NCBI GenBank assembly: GCA_949319355.1
Contig: CASGHA010000160.1
Span: forward strand, 1 to 34,493
Source of the DNA: an uncultured Methanospirillaceae archaeon
Lineage (GTDB): Archaea > Halobacteriota > Methanomicrobia > Methanomicrobiales > Methanospirillaceae
Direction: 5' to 3'
Length of the DNA stretch: 34,493 nt
The notes beneath the pieces are model-generated. The model saw only the letters and a list, made by a program, of their open reading frames with translations. It did no database searches and had not been told where the DNA came from. Shown one piece after another: positions 19,898-29,006 of this stretch. Numbering within the stretch: position 1 is the stretch's first letter; every line of letters starts with the position of its first letter. Position numbers and translations under genes: made by a program.

Positions 19898-20572
19898 TCA
19901 TGCACCCCGGTCCCATCCCTGGATGAACCGTTCACCAAGGACACGACAGAGCCGGTTGCTTTCCGGGAGTCGGGAGGGGGGGTCGTTCTCAATGCCGGCC
20001 CTGGCAACCGGGCCGAGCGCCGCCGACCAGTCACTGATGATGTTCCCGGTAAGCTCCAGGTGAAACTGGATGGCAACGGCACTCCCGAGTGAAAACGCCT
20101 GGTTCCTGACGGTTTCACCAGTACACTCCAGCTGTCCTCCCGGGGGGATGTCGAAGGTCTCTCCATGGAGCTGGAAGACCCGCAACCGGTCGGGAAAGCC
20201 TGCAAAAATACCGGTACCCCTGCATAAGACCTCGCTCCAGCCGGTCTCGGGGACTGAGGGGTACACCCGTGCCCCGTGGGCGGCCGCTATCAGCTGTGCC
20301 CCGAGGCAGATGCCAAGCACGGGTCTTCCCTCCACTCCGGCCCTTCGTATCAGGGCTTTTTCTTCGGCAAGCCAGGGATACGTTTCTTCGTCATTGACGC
20401 TCATCGGGCCGCCCATGAACACCAGGTGGGTAAAGTGCCCTGTGTCAGGCACCCGCCCCAAACGGAACAGGGGGATGCCTTCGAAGGGGATGTCCATGTC
20501 CGAAAAGACCTCTTCGAGGACTCCCGGCGGTTCGTTTTTCTCGTGGATGAATACGGCCACCCGTGGCTGCAT
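19898..20572 (-). CDS. Class I glutamine amidotransferase-like protein (GuaA-GATase-like)
   Basis: GMPSVNDEE-like segment (FMGGPMSVNDEETYPWLAEEKALIRRA), nucleophile elbow PVLGICLGAQLIAAAHGA, and the later catalytic His in AIQFHLELTG. Confidence 0.9.
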   Translation of the reverse strand: MQPRVAVFIHEKNEPPGVLEEVFSDMDIPFEGIPLFRLGRVPDTGHFTHLVFMGGPMSVNDEETYPWLAEEKALIRRAGVEGRPVLGICLGAQLIAAAHGARVYPSVPETGWSEVLCRGTGIFAGFPDRLRVFQLHGETFDIPPGGQLECTGETVRNQAFSLGSAVAIQFHLELTGNIISDWSAALGPVARAGIENDPPSRLPESNRLCRVLGERFIQGWDRGA

Positions 20573-20721
20573 GTATGAGTACAGGCGTGAATATGGGATA
20601 AAGGGTTCATGGCTCCGGAAGTCAGTGAATCATCCCCGATGTTCCCGTGACCCCGGCTGGGCCCGGGTATGGAGGGCTGTCCTTCGGGTATCCCTCCGGG
20701 ACCTCCGGCGCCTTCCGGTAT

Positions 20722-21324
20722 TCAGAGTTCTTTCAGCGCCGTACCGAACTCGTCGAGGTACTGCTCCATGGAAAGACTCCCGTCAGGGAAGGGGCACCCG
20801 AGGACAAAACGCATCCGTTTCAGGTTGCGTTCAGACGGGTACACCTGCACAGGGACCCCGGAGATGCCGGAGGCGGCTACCATCGCCTCCCTGAAGAGGC
20901 CGATGCAGTATGCCACCCTGGTCCGGTAGGCGCCGGCTGTTTTTTCGAGGTACCCGGCGATGCGGCCGGTCTCGATCCTCAGGAAGTCCTCGCGGACCGT
21001 ATCATCCCGGACCCTGCCGAGCATGAAGCGGTAGTGGGCAAAGGGGTACATCATCTCGAGCTCCCCGGGGAGGATACCGCAGGACCCGAAGATGATGATG
21101 TGGTACCGGTCCCTGGCCAGCGCACTCCCGATGACCCCGGAAAACAGCCTGTGGCTCGGGCTTTCGCTGTATGGCTTGTGGACGGCACAGGGCAGAAATA
21201 TGGCTATCTCGCGGGGTTCGACCTCGTAGCAGTCGATGATATACCGGTATGCGTCCTCGAAGGCAGGGTGGTAGAAGGGAGGGCCCTCGATGGGGGCATC
21301 CGCTTCCCGGCGCCCGTCACCCAT
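20722..21324 (-). CDS. Stand-alone ArcS-type (DUF5591-like) domain protein, archaeosine-synthase related
   Basis: IAIFLPCAVHKPYSESPSHRLFSGVI resembles the PCS..KPYS.S.SH motif of the ArcS central domain; also YPSERNLKRMRFVLG. Confidence 0.6.
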   Translation of the reverse strand: MGDGRREADAPIEGPPFYHPAFEDAYRYIIDCYEVEPREIAIFLPCAVHKPYSESPSHRLFSGVIGSALARDRYHIIIFGSCGILPGELEMMYPFAHYRFMLGRVRDDTVREDFLRIETGRIAGYLEKTAGAYRTRVAYCIGLFREAMVAASGISGVPVQVYPSERNLKRMRFVLGCPFPDGSLSMEQYLDEFGTALKEL

Positions 21325-21444
21325 CCCGGGGCCTCCTTCGTCCCGGGTAAACGTAAAACCCGCGCCGACCGTATCTTACCGCCTCAACCATATGGTTTTC
21401 CAACGTCCAGGGTGGACCTGTCACCAGGGCTGACACCCGGAGGG

Positions 21445-21840
21445 TCAGTGTCCTGTAATCCACCGTATCGAGTCGCCCCGGTACTCCTTTTTCCAGAGCG
21501 GAACGCTTTTCTTCAGCTCCTCGATGATATAGCGGCACCCGTCGAAGGCCATGGCCCGGTGGGCCGATGACGCGGCGATGACCACGATGACCTCGCCGAG
21601 CGGGAGCCGCCCGGTCCGGTGGACGACGGAAGCCCCGTTGAGAGAAAACTTCGAGACCGCCTCGTCATGGATCCGGCCGAGCTCTGAAACTGCCATCTCC
21701 TCGTACGCCTCGATCTCAAGCGAGTCGGTCCCGTCGTCCCTGACGGTCCCGATGAAGACGACCACGCCCCCTGCAGCAGGTGAGAAGACGCTTCTCACGA
21801 TTTCGTTGATATCGATCGGGCCGGTCTCAAGCCGGTACAT
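21445..21840 (-). CDS. moaE: Molybdopterin synthase catalytic subunit
   Basis: MoaE motifs VVVFIGTVRD, LEIEAYEEMAVSELGRI, VHRTGRLPLGEVIVVIAASSAHRAMAFDGCRYIIEELKKSVPLWKKEY. Start ATG 21840. Confidence 0.95.
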   Translation of the reverse strand: MYRLETGPIDINEIVRSVFSPAAGGVVVFIGTVRDDGTDSLEIEAYEEMAVSELGRIHDEAVSKFSLNGASVVHRTGRLPLGEVIVVIAASSAHRAMAFDGCRYIIEELKKSVPLWKKEYRGDSIRWITGH

Positions 21841-21842
21841 GC

Positions 21843-22121
21843 TCAGCCCCCCGAAACCGGCGGATAGGCGGCTATGGTGTCCCCCTCGCCAAGCGGTGTC
21901 TTCCCTGCATCGGAAGGTTCTATCCTGACCCCGTTTACGGCCAGGATGACATGGCCGAGCAGTGACCCGTCCTCGGAAAACAAGGTCTCCGACCCACCAC
22001 CCTTCACCCTGCACAGGGCATGGAGGGCGTCGAGCACCGTCCCTTCCTCTCCAACCCCGACCTCGTTGGTATCACCAAATACATCCTTGAACGTGGCAAA
22101 CGTGCGTATCCTGACCTTCAT
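21843..22121 (-). CDS. moaD: MoaD/ThiS-like sulfur carrier protein
   Basis: Beta-grasp-size protein ending in PPVSGG; ATGA overlap with the upstream gene and 2 nt from moaE. Confidence 0.93.
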   Translation of the reverse strand: MKVRIRTFATFKDVFGDTNEVGVGEEGTVLDALHALCRVKGGGSETLFSEDGSLLGHVILAVNGVRIEPSDAGKTPLGEGDTIAAYPPVSGG

Positions 22122-22900
22122 GAAACACCTCCCTTATCCTGGCCCCTTTTCACCCCGCATTCCGGGCACCGGGGGTTTTTCGCGAGCTGTATCTCCTCGA
22201 ACCGGCACTGGTGTCCCTCGTACAAGAGCAGCCGGTTTGCGAGGAGCCCCCCCTCCCCGAGGAGGAAACGGACAACCTCTCCGGCCTGCAGCGAACCGAT
22301 GACCGCAGGCGTGGTCCCGATGACCGGGAAGACCTCCTTTTCCATCGTTTCGGGGAGAAAACAGGAGAGACAGGCTGTTTCACCCGGAATGACCGTCGTC
22401 ACCTGGCCGAAGTAGCCCCTGACCGCACCATGGACGAGGGGAATGCCCCTCCTCAGGGCCTCACGGTTCAGGACAAGCCTGGTGGCGAGGTTGTCCATGG
22501 CATCGACGATGACCCTGGTGTCCTCGGCGAGGGACCTGATGGTATCGCCTGTAATGGTCTCCTGCACCGGTTCGACGGAGACGTCCGGGTTCAGGCCAAT
22601 GAGCGTGTCCGTGGCCGATTCCACCTTGGGACGTCCGCAGTCGGCGTCCCGGTGGAGGAACTGGCGGTTCAGGTTCGACAGGTCCACGACATCATGGTCC
22701 ACGACCCGGATCGTGCCGACGCCTGCTGCTGCCAGGCAGAGCGCCACCGGTGAGCCAAGCCCGCCGGCCCCGGCCACGAGGACGCGTGCGGCCTTCAGCT
22801 TTTCCTGGCCTTCCTCGCCGAACATGAGGATTTGCCGGCTGTAGCGCAATTGTTCCCGTTCACTTAATCCCGGATGTCCGCTGCCGGTCACACGCCGCAC
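22118..22900 (-). CDS. moeB: ThiF/MoeB/HesA-family adenylyltransferase
   Basis: RYSRQILMFGEEGQEKL, VLVAGAGGLGSPVALCLAAAGVG, LSNLNRQFLH, and CxxC zinc-site candidates (CLSC, CPEC). Confidence 0.93.
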   Translation of the reverse strand: MRRVTGSGHPGLSEREQLRYSRQILMFGEEGQEKLKAARVLVAGAGGLGSPVALCLAAAGVGTIRVVDHDVVDLSNLNRQFLHRDADCGRPKVESATDTLIGLNPDVSVEPVQETITGDTIRSLAEDTRVIVDAMDNLATRLVLNREALRRGIPLVHGAVRGYFGQVTTVIPGETACLSCFLPETMEKEVFPVIGTTPAVIGSLQAGEVVRFLLGEGGLLANRLLLYEGHQCRFEEIQLAKNPRCPECGVKRGQDKGGVS

Positions 22901-23319
22901 GACTCCTCTTCATGCCCATGGGTGTGATGGTTCTTCTCCTCCCATGGTTCAAGGCCCTGCTGCACGCGGTAGTCATTGATCGCCTTGTGGATCGCTTCCT
23001 CGGCAAGGACCGAACAGTGCATCTTCACCGGCGGCAGCCCCTCGAGCGCCTCGGCCACCGCCTTGTTCGACACCTCCCAGGCCTCCTCGAGAGTCTTTCC
23101 CCTGATCAGCTCGGTCGCCATGCTGCTCGAGGCGATCGCCGCCCCGCAGCCAAATGTCTTGAACTTCGCGTCCACGATACGGTTGTCCTCAATTTTGAGG
23201 AAGATCTTCATGATGTCCCCGCATACGGGGTTCCCCACCTCTCCGACCCCGGACGGGGCATCGATCTCTCCGACGTTCCTGGGATTGGAAAAGTGGTCCA
23301 TGACCTTTTCACTGTACAT
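22888..23319 (-). CDS. iscU: Fe-S cluster assembly scaffold protein with a His/Glu-rich C-terminus
   Basis: [71 protein letters not shown]; tail [17 protein letters not shown]. Confidence 0.95.
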   Translation of the reverse strand: MYSEKVMDHFSNPRNVGEIDAPSGVGEVGNPVCGDIMKIFLKIEDNRIVDAKFKTFGCGAAIASSSMATELIRGKTLEEAWEVSNKAVAEALEGLPPVKMHCSVLAEEAIHKAINDYRVQQGLEPWEEKNHHTHGHEEESCGV

Positions 23320-24508
23320 TGCACTTCACCTCCTTTTCGTCAGGCTTGTACAGGGGCGACATCTGCCTCAGCCGGTCTACGATACCGGGCAGGTGCAGAA
23401 GGACATAGTCCACGTCACCACCGGTCGTATCTCCCGAGAGGGTGAACCTCAGGGAACCATGTGCCTTTTCATGCGGGAGGCCGATTGCGAGGAGGACGTG
23501 CGACGGTTCGAGCGACCCCGAGGTACACGCCGACCCGGTGGATGCAGAGACGCCGATACTGTCGAGGAGGAGGAGCATCGACTCCCCTTCAACGAACTCA
23601 AAGGATACATTCGCATTTCCCGGGAGCCGCTTTTCAGGGTGACCGTTCAACCGGGAGTGCGGTATGGTTGAGAGGAGCCCGCGGATGAGACGGTCCCTCA
23701 TGCGGGAGACCCTGGCTGAAACTTCCGGGATTTCCGCCGTGGCTGACTCGACCGCCTTCCCGAGCCCGACGATTGCCGGGACATTCTCGGTCCCGGCGCG
23801 ACGCCGTTTTTCCTGGCCGCCGCCGTGCTCGTACGTCCCGATCCTTGTGCCCTTCCTGATGTAGAGGGCCCCGACGCCCTTCGGCCCGTTGAACTTGTGC
23901 CCGGACAGGGAGAGGAGGTCGATGTTCTCCTGGTTGACATCGACGGGGACGTGGCCGACGGCCTGGACTGCGTCCGTATGGAACGGTATGCCATGGTCAC
24001 GTGCAACCGCCCCGATCTCCCTGACCGGCTCCATGGTGCCGATCTCGTTGTTGGCGTACATGACGGAGATAAGTACCGTCCTGTCGGTGACGGCCGCCTC
24101 CACGTCGGCAGGGTTTACAAGACCATACTCGTCCACCGGGAGGTAGGTGACAGAAAACCCGTTCTTTTCAAGGTACTGACAGGTGTGGAGGACGGCGTGG
24201 TGTTCTATTGATGAGGTTATGATATGGCCTCCTTTTTTCCCCGACGCCCAGGCACATCCCTTGATGGCCCAGTTGTCTGACTCCGTCCCTCCCGAGGTGA
24301 AAAAGATCTCCCCAGGTGTTGCCCCGATTGCCTTCGCGACCTTTTCCCGTGCTTCTTCAACCGCCTTCCTCGATTCACGGGCGAGCGAGTACACGGACGA
24401 GGGGTTGCCGTACCTCTCCGTGAAGTACGGGAGCATTGCTTCGAGAACCTCCGGGTGGACCGGTGTCGTCGCGGCGTTGTCCATGTAGATGGTCCGTTTC
24501 TCCTGCAT
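23309..24508 (-). CDS. iscS: Cysteine desulfurase (IscS/NifS)
   Basis: [78 protein letters not shown]. The ORF is open to 24592; the likely start is ATG 24508. Confidence 0.95.
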   Translation of the reverse strand: MQEKRTIYMDNAATTPVHPEVLEAMLPYFTERYGNPSSVYSLARESRKAVEEAREKVAKAIGATPGEIFFTSGGTESDNWAIKGCAWASGKKGGHIITSSIEHHAVLHTCQYLEKNGFSVTYLPVDEYGLVNPADVEAAVTDRTVLISVMYANNEIGTMEPVREIGAVARDHGIPFHTDAVQAVGHVPVDVNQENIDLLSLSGHKFNGPKGVGALYIRKGTRIGTYEHGGGQEKRRRAGTENVPAIVGLGKAVESATAEIPEVSARVSRMRDRLIRGLLSTIPHSRLNGHPEKRLPGNANVSFEFVEGESMLLLLDSIGVSASTGSACTSGSLEPSHVLLAIGLPHEKAHGSLRFTLSGDTTGGDVDYVLLHLPGIVDRLRQMSPLYKPDEKEVKCNVQ

Positions 24509-24593
24509 GACTTCCCACCTGGCGGGTTTATCCATCATATCTTGGCCGGACGCAGGTATAGCGATACCCATCCCGGCTTCAGCCCCGCACATG

Positions 24594-24609
24594 TTTCACA
24601 ATTGTGAAA
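24594..24609. promoter_or_regulatory. Perfect 16-bp palindrome TTTCACAATTGTGAAA, candidate operator
   Basis: The sequence equals its own reverse complement; it lies between divergent iscS and the HTH regulator. Confidence 0.6.
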
Positions 24610-24652
24610 ACCCACAGTGGTTTATCTTCCCATCCTCCATATATATTCCCAT

Positions 24653-24988
24653 ATGGCAAACAAGGCGCCCTGCGAGTTGATCGTATGGGATGTGCTCCCG
24701 GCCATCCGTGCGGCCATCGCCCAGGAGATGGTGTCTGCGGGCGCCTCCCAGCTGGAAGCGGCCCGTGTCCTGGGAATGGCACCTTCTGCGGTTTCCCAGT
24801 ACCTCTCCGGGAAGAGAGGATACCGGATCGTATTCGACGAGGAAGTGCGCGAGGAGATCAGGAAACTTGCCGGAGAACTGCGCGACGGCTCAGCCACCGA
24901 CCTCCAGAAGCGGGTGTGCGACATCTGTGTCGGTGTGCGGGGGAGCGGGGGGGCCTGCAGGACGGATGATGCCGGGAAAAAGGATTAA
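24653..24988 (+). CDS. HTH transcriptional regulator with C-terminal CxxC...C cysteines
   Basis: HTH AGASQLEAARVLGMAPSAVSQYLSGKRG; C-terminal CDICVGVRGSGGAC; divergent from the isc operon. ATG 24653. Confidence 0.85.
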   Translation: MANKAPCELIVWDVLPAIRAAIAQEMVSAGASQLEAARVLGMAPSAVSQYLSGKRGYRIVFDEEVREEIRKLAGELRDGSATDLQKRVCDICVGVRGSGGACRTDDAGKKD

Positions 24989-25129
24989 CCTGTTTCTCCG
25001 GTCATTTGGCGCTATCCTCAGGTAAAACCGGTCTGCCCGCTGTTTCATTTCCTTTCCTGCGGGGTCGTTCACAGATGAGCAGGTTTCACTGGGACACAAG
25101 CCCGATCGGCCCCTGCAAGTACACCCTGT

Positions 25130-25612
25130 TCAGTCACAGCCCTCAGAAAGGGCGTATATTCTCATCACCCGTTTTGCCGTGTCCTGTCCCATCCTCCCAG
25201 CCACGGCTACGTTGAACGCATCCGCATAATCAGGGGAGAGGCAGCCAAGGCTCTCACTCCCGTCCATGATAAGCCCGACGAGGTAGGAGAACTCCGCATC
25301 GTCAAGCCGCAGGAACCTCCGCACGAAGTCCTGCGGGGTCGTCGCAAAGTGGTTGGCGACCGGGGGGATGATAGACCTGAAACGGTGCCCTGATTCGGAA
25401 CACTGGTCTGTCAGGCATTCGGGTGCCAGTTTCTGCAGTATCGCGGTGTCCTGATCGGAAAGGTCGCGGGCCATGAAGGTTGGGTTTGCCGCGCCCAGGA
25501 TATCTTGGTTTCCGAAGGGATTGTCAACAGAGGTCCTCAGGTGCCACATACCATCCGGCAGAGCAGGCGGAATGACCTGAAGGTGGACGTCACCGGTGAA
25601 AACCAAAGCCAC
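25130..25612 (-). CDS. Hypothetical protein coupled to the PflX-like gene
   Basis: 160-aa ORF overlapping the 3' end of the upstream co-oriented gene; amino-acid composition looks coding. Confidence 0.65.
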   Translation of the reverse strand: MALVFTGDVHLQVIPPALPDGMWHLRTSVDNPFGNQDILGAANPTFMARDLSDQDTAILQKLAPECLTDQCSESGHRFRSIIPPVANHFATTPQDFVRRFLRLDDAEFSYLVGLIMDGSESLGCLSPDYADAFNVAVAGRMGQDTAKRVMRIYALSEGCD

Positions 25613-26534
25613 GGGTCAGGCCTGCGGACCGGACACACCCGGCAGCTTCCTCCATCTCATCCCGCGTGATCCCCCGGCGGAGGACGCGGAAAAGGGGGTG
25701 GTCGCCGGTAAGGACCCGGTCACACGGGCGGTACTGGTCCATCAGGTTCACGCATGCATTTTTTGAAACCGAACCTGAAATGAACTCCATCACCGGGCAG
25801 GTCCCGGCAAGGCCCCCCGGCAGGACGAGGTGCCTGACGAGGAGGCCGCGCCCCGCTACCCCGTCCCGGCACTCAAGGTCCCCGACCTGCTCCTGCATCA
25901 CAGGGAGGGCGAGGCGCATCGCGTCCGGGTAGTCAGCAGCCCCTGCCAGCACGCGGGAGGTCTCCTCGTCCCAGAACTTGGCGTCAGGGAGGTAGATGTC
26001 CACGATACCGTCGAGGAGCCCGAGGGTCTCTGAGGTCTCGTACCCCGACGTGTTCCAGACAAGGGGTACCGAGAGCCCGCAACCTGCTGCATACAGGAGT
26101 GCCTCCAGGACCTGGGGGGTGTAATGGGTCGGACTGACCAGGTTGATGTTGTGGCACCCCCTGCGTTCAAGGGCCAGGAAGATTTCACCCAGCTGCCTGC
26201 TGGTTACGGGCATACCTCCGTTCCGGCTGATGTCCGCGTTCTGGCAGAAGGCGCACGAGAGGGTGCACCGTGAGAAGAACACGGTGCCCGACCCGTGCCT
26301 GCCTGACAACGGCCGTTCCTCACCGAAATGCGGACACCATGACGCCACCTCGGCTTCACTTCCGGCACGGCAGAAGCCCCTCCCGCCCGAGAGCCGGTCG
26401 ACACCGCACTTCCGGGGGCAGAGAGTACATGCTGACAGCAGCTCCCGTGCGCGAATTGCCCTTTTTGAAAGTTCTTCCCCTGAAAGCCGCCGGTACGAAG
26501 GAGTCCCCCTATCGCTGACACTGCCTGGACACAT
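25590..26534 (-). CDS. Radical SAM protein, PflX/PflA-activating-enzyme-like (COG1313 type)
   Basis: [58 protein letters not shown]. Start inferred as ATG 26534. Confidence 0.9.
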   Translation of the reverse strand: MCPGSVSDRGTPSYRRLSGEELSKRAIRARELLSACTLCPRKCGVDRLSGGRGFCRAGSEAEVASWCPHFGEERPLSGRHGSGTVFFSRCTLSCAFCQNADISRNGGMPVTSRQLGEIFLALERRGCHNINLVSPTHYTPQVLEALLYAAGCGLSVPLVWNTSGYETSETLGLLDGIVDIYLPDAKFWDEETSRVLAGAADYPDAMRLALPVMQEQVGDLECRDGVAGRGLLVRHLVLPGGLAGTCPVMEFISGSVSKNACVNLMDQYRPCDRVLTGDHPLFRVLRRGITRDEMEEAAGCVRSAGLTRGFGFHR

Positions 26535-26586
26535 GCCTCTTTTACGAGGCTTCGCCGTACTGGTATTAGAACCAGTTGACGATACC

Positions 26587-27117
26587 ATGACATCTGACGA
26601 GACCATGGAAGTGGCGACCTTTGCAGCCGGCTGCTTCTGGGGCGTCGAGGACGCCTTCTCCCGGGACCCGGGAGTGACCGGCACGCGGGTCGGGTACACG
26701 GGTGGCAGGACGGAGCGCCCCTCATACCGGGACGTCTGTTCCGGGACGACGGGACACGCCGAGGCGGTCAGGGTGGTGTTTGATCCCCGGGCCGTCAGCT
26801 ACACCGGCCTCCTCGATGTGTTCTGGGCCATCCACGACCCGACGACCCCGGGGAGACAGGGGGTGGATGTCGGCGAGCAGTACCGGTCTGCCATCTTTTA
26901 TCATTCACCGGTCCAGGAGCGCCTCGCAGAGGAGTCACGGGCGGCGCTCGCGGCTTCAGGAAGGTTCAGACGGCCTGTCGTCACTGAGATCGTCCCGGCC
27001 GGCCGGTTCTGGGACGCAGAGGAGTACCACCAGCAGTATTTTGCGAAAAACGGTGGCGGGGGGTGCCACATCACGTACCGTCCTGCTCCAGGGCACCACT
27101 CCGGAGAGGGAAGGTGA
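26587..27117 (+). CDS. msrA: Peptide-methionine (S)-S-oxide reductase
   Basis: [76 protein letters not shown] 26587; the track's longer ORF start looks spurious. Confidence 0.96.
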   Translation: MTSDETMEVATFAAGCFWGVEDAFSRDPGVTGTRVGYTGGRTERPSYRDVCSGTTGHAEAVRVVFDPRAVSYTGLLDVFWAIHDPTTPGRQGVDVGEQYRSAIFYHSPVQERLAEESRAALAASGRFRRPVVTEIVPAGRFWDAEEYHQQYFAKNGGGGCHITYRPAPGHHSGEGR

Positions 27118-27341
27118 CCCCGGTGACGGACAGGCTCTGTCCTTTTGACAAGAAACCATGCATCGGGGGACGGTGCATGGCCTGGGACATGGACAGGGAA
27201 CAGTGCGGTTTCTGTCCGTCCCATTCTCCCGTTCATCATAAACCGATTCCTCCTGACCTTGCCGAGGAGAAACAGAAGAAAAAAAGGCAGTCAGGTGGGT
27301 CTGACAGTCATTCAAGGTTCAAGGTCGAACTATTTGACTGA
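27114..27341 (+). CDS. Small Cys-rich hypothetical protein coupled to msrA
   Basis: GTG at 27114 overlaps the msrA stop (GTGA). Protein [37 protein letters not shown] has five Cys; alternative GTG start at 27123. Confidence 0.65.
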   Translation: MTPVTDRLCPFDKKPCIGGRCMAWDMDREQCGFCPSHSPVHHKPIPPDLAEEKQKKKRQSGGSDSHSRFKVELFD

Positions 27342-27370
27342 AATGAGACCCCATTCAGGCTGTTTACCGT

Positions 27371-28114
27371 TCAGAGCGTGATGCAGGTCCCGTCCCGGGC
27401 GACGACCAGGCCCGGGAACACCGGTGAGAACCGGTCTTCGACCAGCTGGCGCTCCCTGTCCGTGGGGTACAGGGCTGCATCGAAGTGGAACAGGGCGAGC
27501 CGTTTCGCCCCGGCCTCCTGTGCGATACGGATGGCGGTCTCAGGGTTGAGGTGGGGCCAGTCATCAGCCTGCATCCCGGGCAGGAATGCCGATTCAGATA
27601 TCAGGAGGTCGGCACCCCTTGCGAGGTGCACGGCATTGTCACAGTAGCCGGTATCGGTACAGTACGCGATGGTCCGCCCTCCAAGCCTGAACCGGTAGCC
27701 GAAGCAGGGGGTGGCGTGGCGCAGTGGCCTGCATTCGACCTCGTACGGCAGGAAATAGGTCCCTTCGGTAAGGTCATGGAGCCTTACAGGAAACGGGAGG
27801 GCGTCCATCGGTACCGTAAACGGGGAGACGAGTATACGGGACAGGGCCTCCTTCGTACCGGTCTCCCCATAGAGGTCGAGACCGTGCACGAAGCGGAACT
27901 TGTTGAGGACATGGAGCCCCCAGACATGGTCGAGGTGGAGGTGCGAAAGGAAGACCGATGTCTTCTCATGACCGTCGAGGTACTCCCCGAGCCGGTGGAT
28001 GCCGCCTCCGGCATCAAGTATTATCGCGTCGTCGCCTTCCCGTACGAGAACACAGACGGTGTTTCCCGAAGGGGTGTCATACCAGCCGTTCGTGCCAAGG
28101 AACCGGATCTCCAT
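27371..28114 (-). CDS. Metallo-beta-lactamase-fold hydrolase (RNase Z-like)
   Basis: MEIRFLGTNG, SHLHLDHVWGL, YCTDTGYCDNAV, LISESAFLPG; later His in LALFHFDA. Confidence 0.9.
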   Translation of the reverse strand: MEIRFLGTNGWYDTPSGNTVCVLVREGDDAIILDAGGGIHRLGEYLDGHEKTSVFLSHLHLDHVWGLHVLNKFRFVHGLDLYGETGTKEALSRILVSPFTVPMDALPFPVRLHDLTEGTYFLPYEVECRPLRHATPCFGYRFRLGGRTIAYCTDTGYCDNAVHLARGADLLISESAFLPGMQADDWPHLNPETAIRIAQEAGAKRLALFHFDAALYPTDRERQLVEDRFSPVFPGLVVARDGTCITL

Positions 28115-28238
28115 GGAGATGGAGTTGGGGGCCGCAGGGCTTGATGGTTGTGAAGCGCCTGCCGGCCACTTAAAACCGCGGAGGTGTCCCTTCCTGCACT
28201 AAAGGCATCTTTATGCATTTTCGCGACAAGCCTCGATC

Positions 28239-29006
28239 ATGCATTCTTTCAGCAGGGTACTCCCCGGAGTCCTTCTTATCATCGCCCTTTTCATGGCTGC
28301 TGTCTCTCCGTGTCTCGCCGCAGACACGGGCACGCAGGGGTCGCCGTACTTCCCGGCGTCAGTCACTACCGCCCAGAAGATCTCCGGACTCGAGAAACCG
28401 ACACCGTTCCAGCTGACGATTACCAAGCCGAAGGGTATTGTCCCGTACCAGAAAAAGGCCTTTCCCAGGGCCGTCGTGGAAGCTATATCGTACTACACCG
28501 ATCGTTCAGGGGCATCAGTCATCAACAGTTATCTCCGTGACCCCGAGGTCAGGAAGAACACGAACGCCTCTGAAAAGGTACGGATAGAGGGACTTATCAG
28601 TAACCTGGACTATGCCGAGGGCAAGTCCCGCCTCGTGAACCAGGCGGTCCTGTTCAGGGGGATCGGTGGTGCATTCGCCGACCAGATCAGGAACCAGTCC
28701 CGGTACACCGAGCTTGGGTATGCCTCTACGAGCTACGACTTCTCGGTGACCTACCGGTATGCCAACGAAAACCAGAGGGATAGCGAGGGGTATGCCAATA
28801 TCCTCGTCCTCCAGCGCCAGAGCGGGGACCATGCCCTCTTCGTGGACGAGCGCGAACGTGAGCTCATCATCCCGAAGGGGACGACCTGGGACCTCATAAA
28901 GGAAGTAAAGGCAGAGAAGATCATTCTCCGTGCCGGGTTTAAGCCGATCTACCCTGAAAAAACGTACACGAAGGTCAAGTTCCTCTATATCAAAGAGCGC
29001 AAATGA
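28239..29006 (+). CDS. Secreted ADP-ribosyltransferase-like (R-S-E class ART) protein
   Basis: Signal peptide MHSFSRVLPGVLLIIALFMAAVSPCLAA. ART motifs: R140 in VLFRGIGG, STS in YASTSYD (163-165), ExE in DERERELIIPKGTTWDL (E206-R-E208). Confidence 0.75.
   Translation: MHSFSRVLPGVLLIIALFMAAVSPCLAADTGTQGSPYFPASVTTAQKISGLEKPTPFQLTITKPKGIVPYQKKAFPRAVVEAISYYTDRSGASVINSYLRDPEVRKNTNASEKVRIEGLISNLDYAEGKSRLVNQAVLFRGIGGAFADQIRNQSRYTELGYASTSYDFSVTYRYANENQRDSEGYANILVLQRQSGDHALFVDERERELIIPKGTTWDLIKEVKAEKIILRAGFKPIYPEKTYTKVKFLYIKERK

Noticed and set aside
20647-21570. 307-aa plus-strand ORF
   Set aside because: Lies opposite the ArcS-like gene and the 3' part of moaE; low-complexity composition and no motifs.
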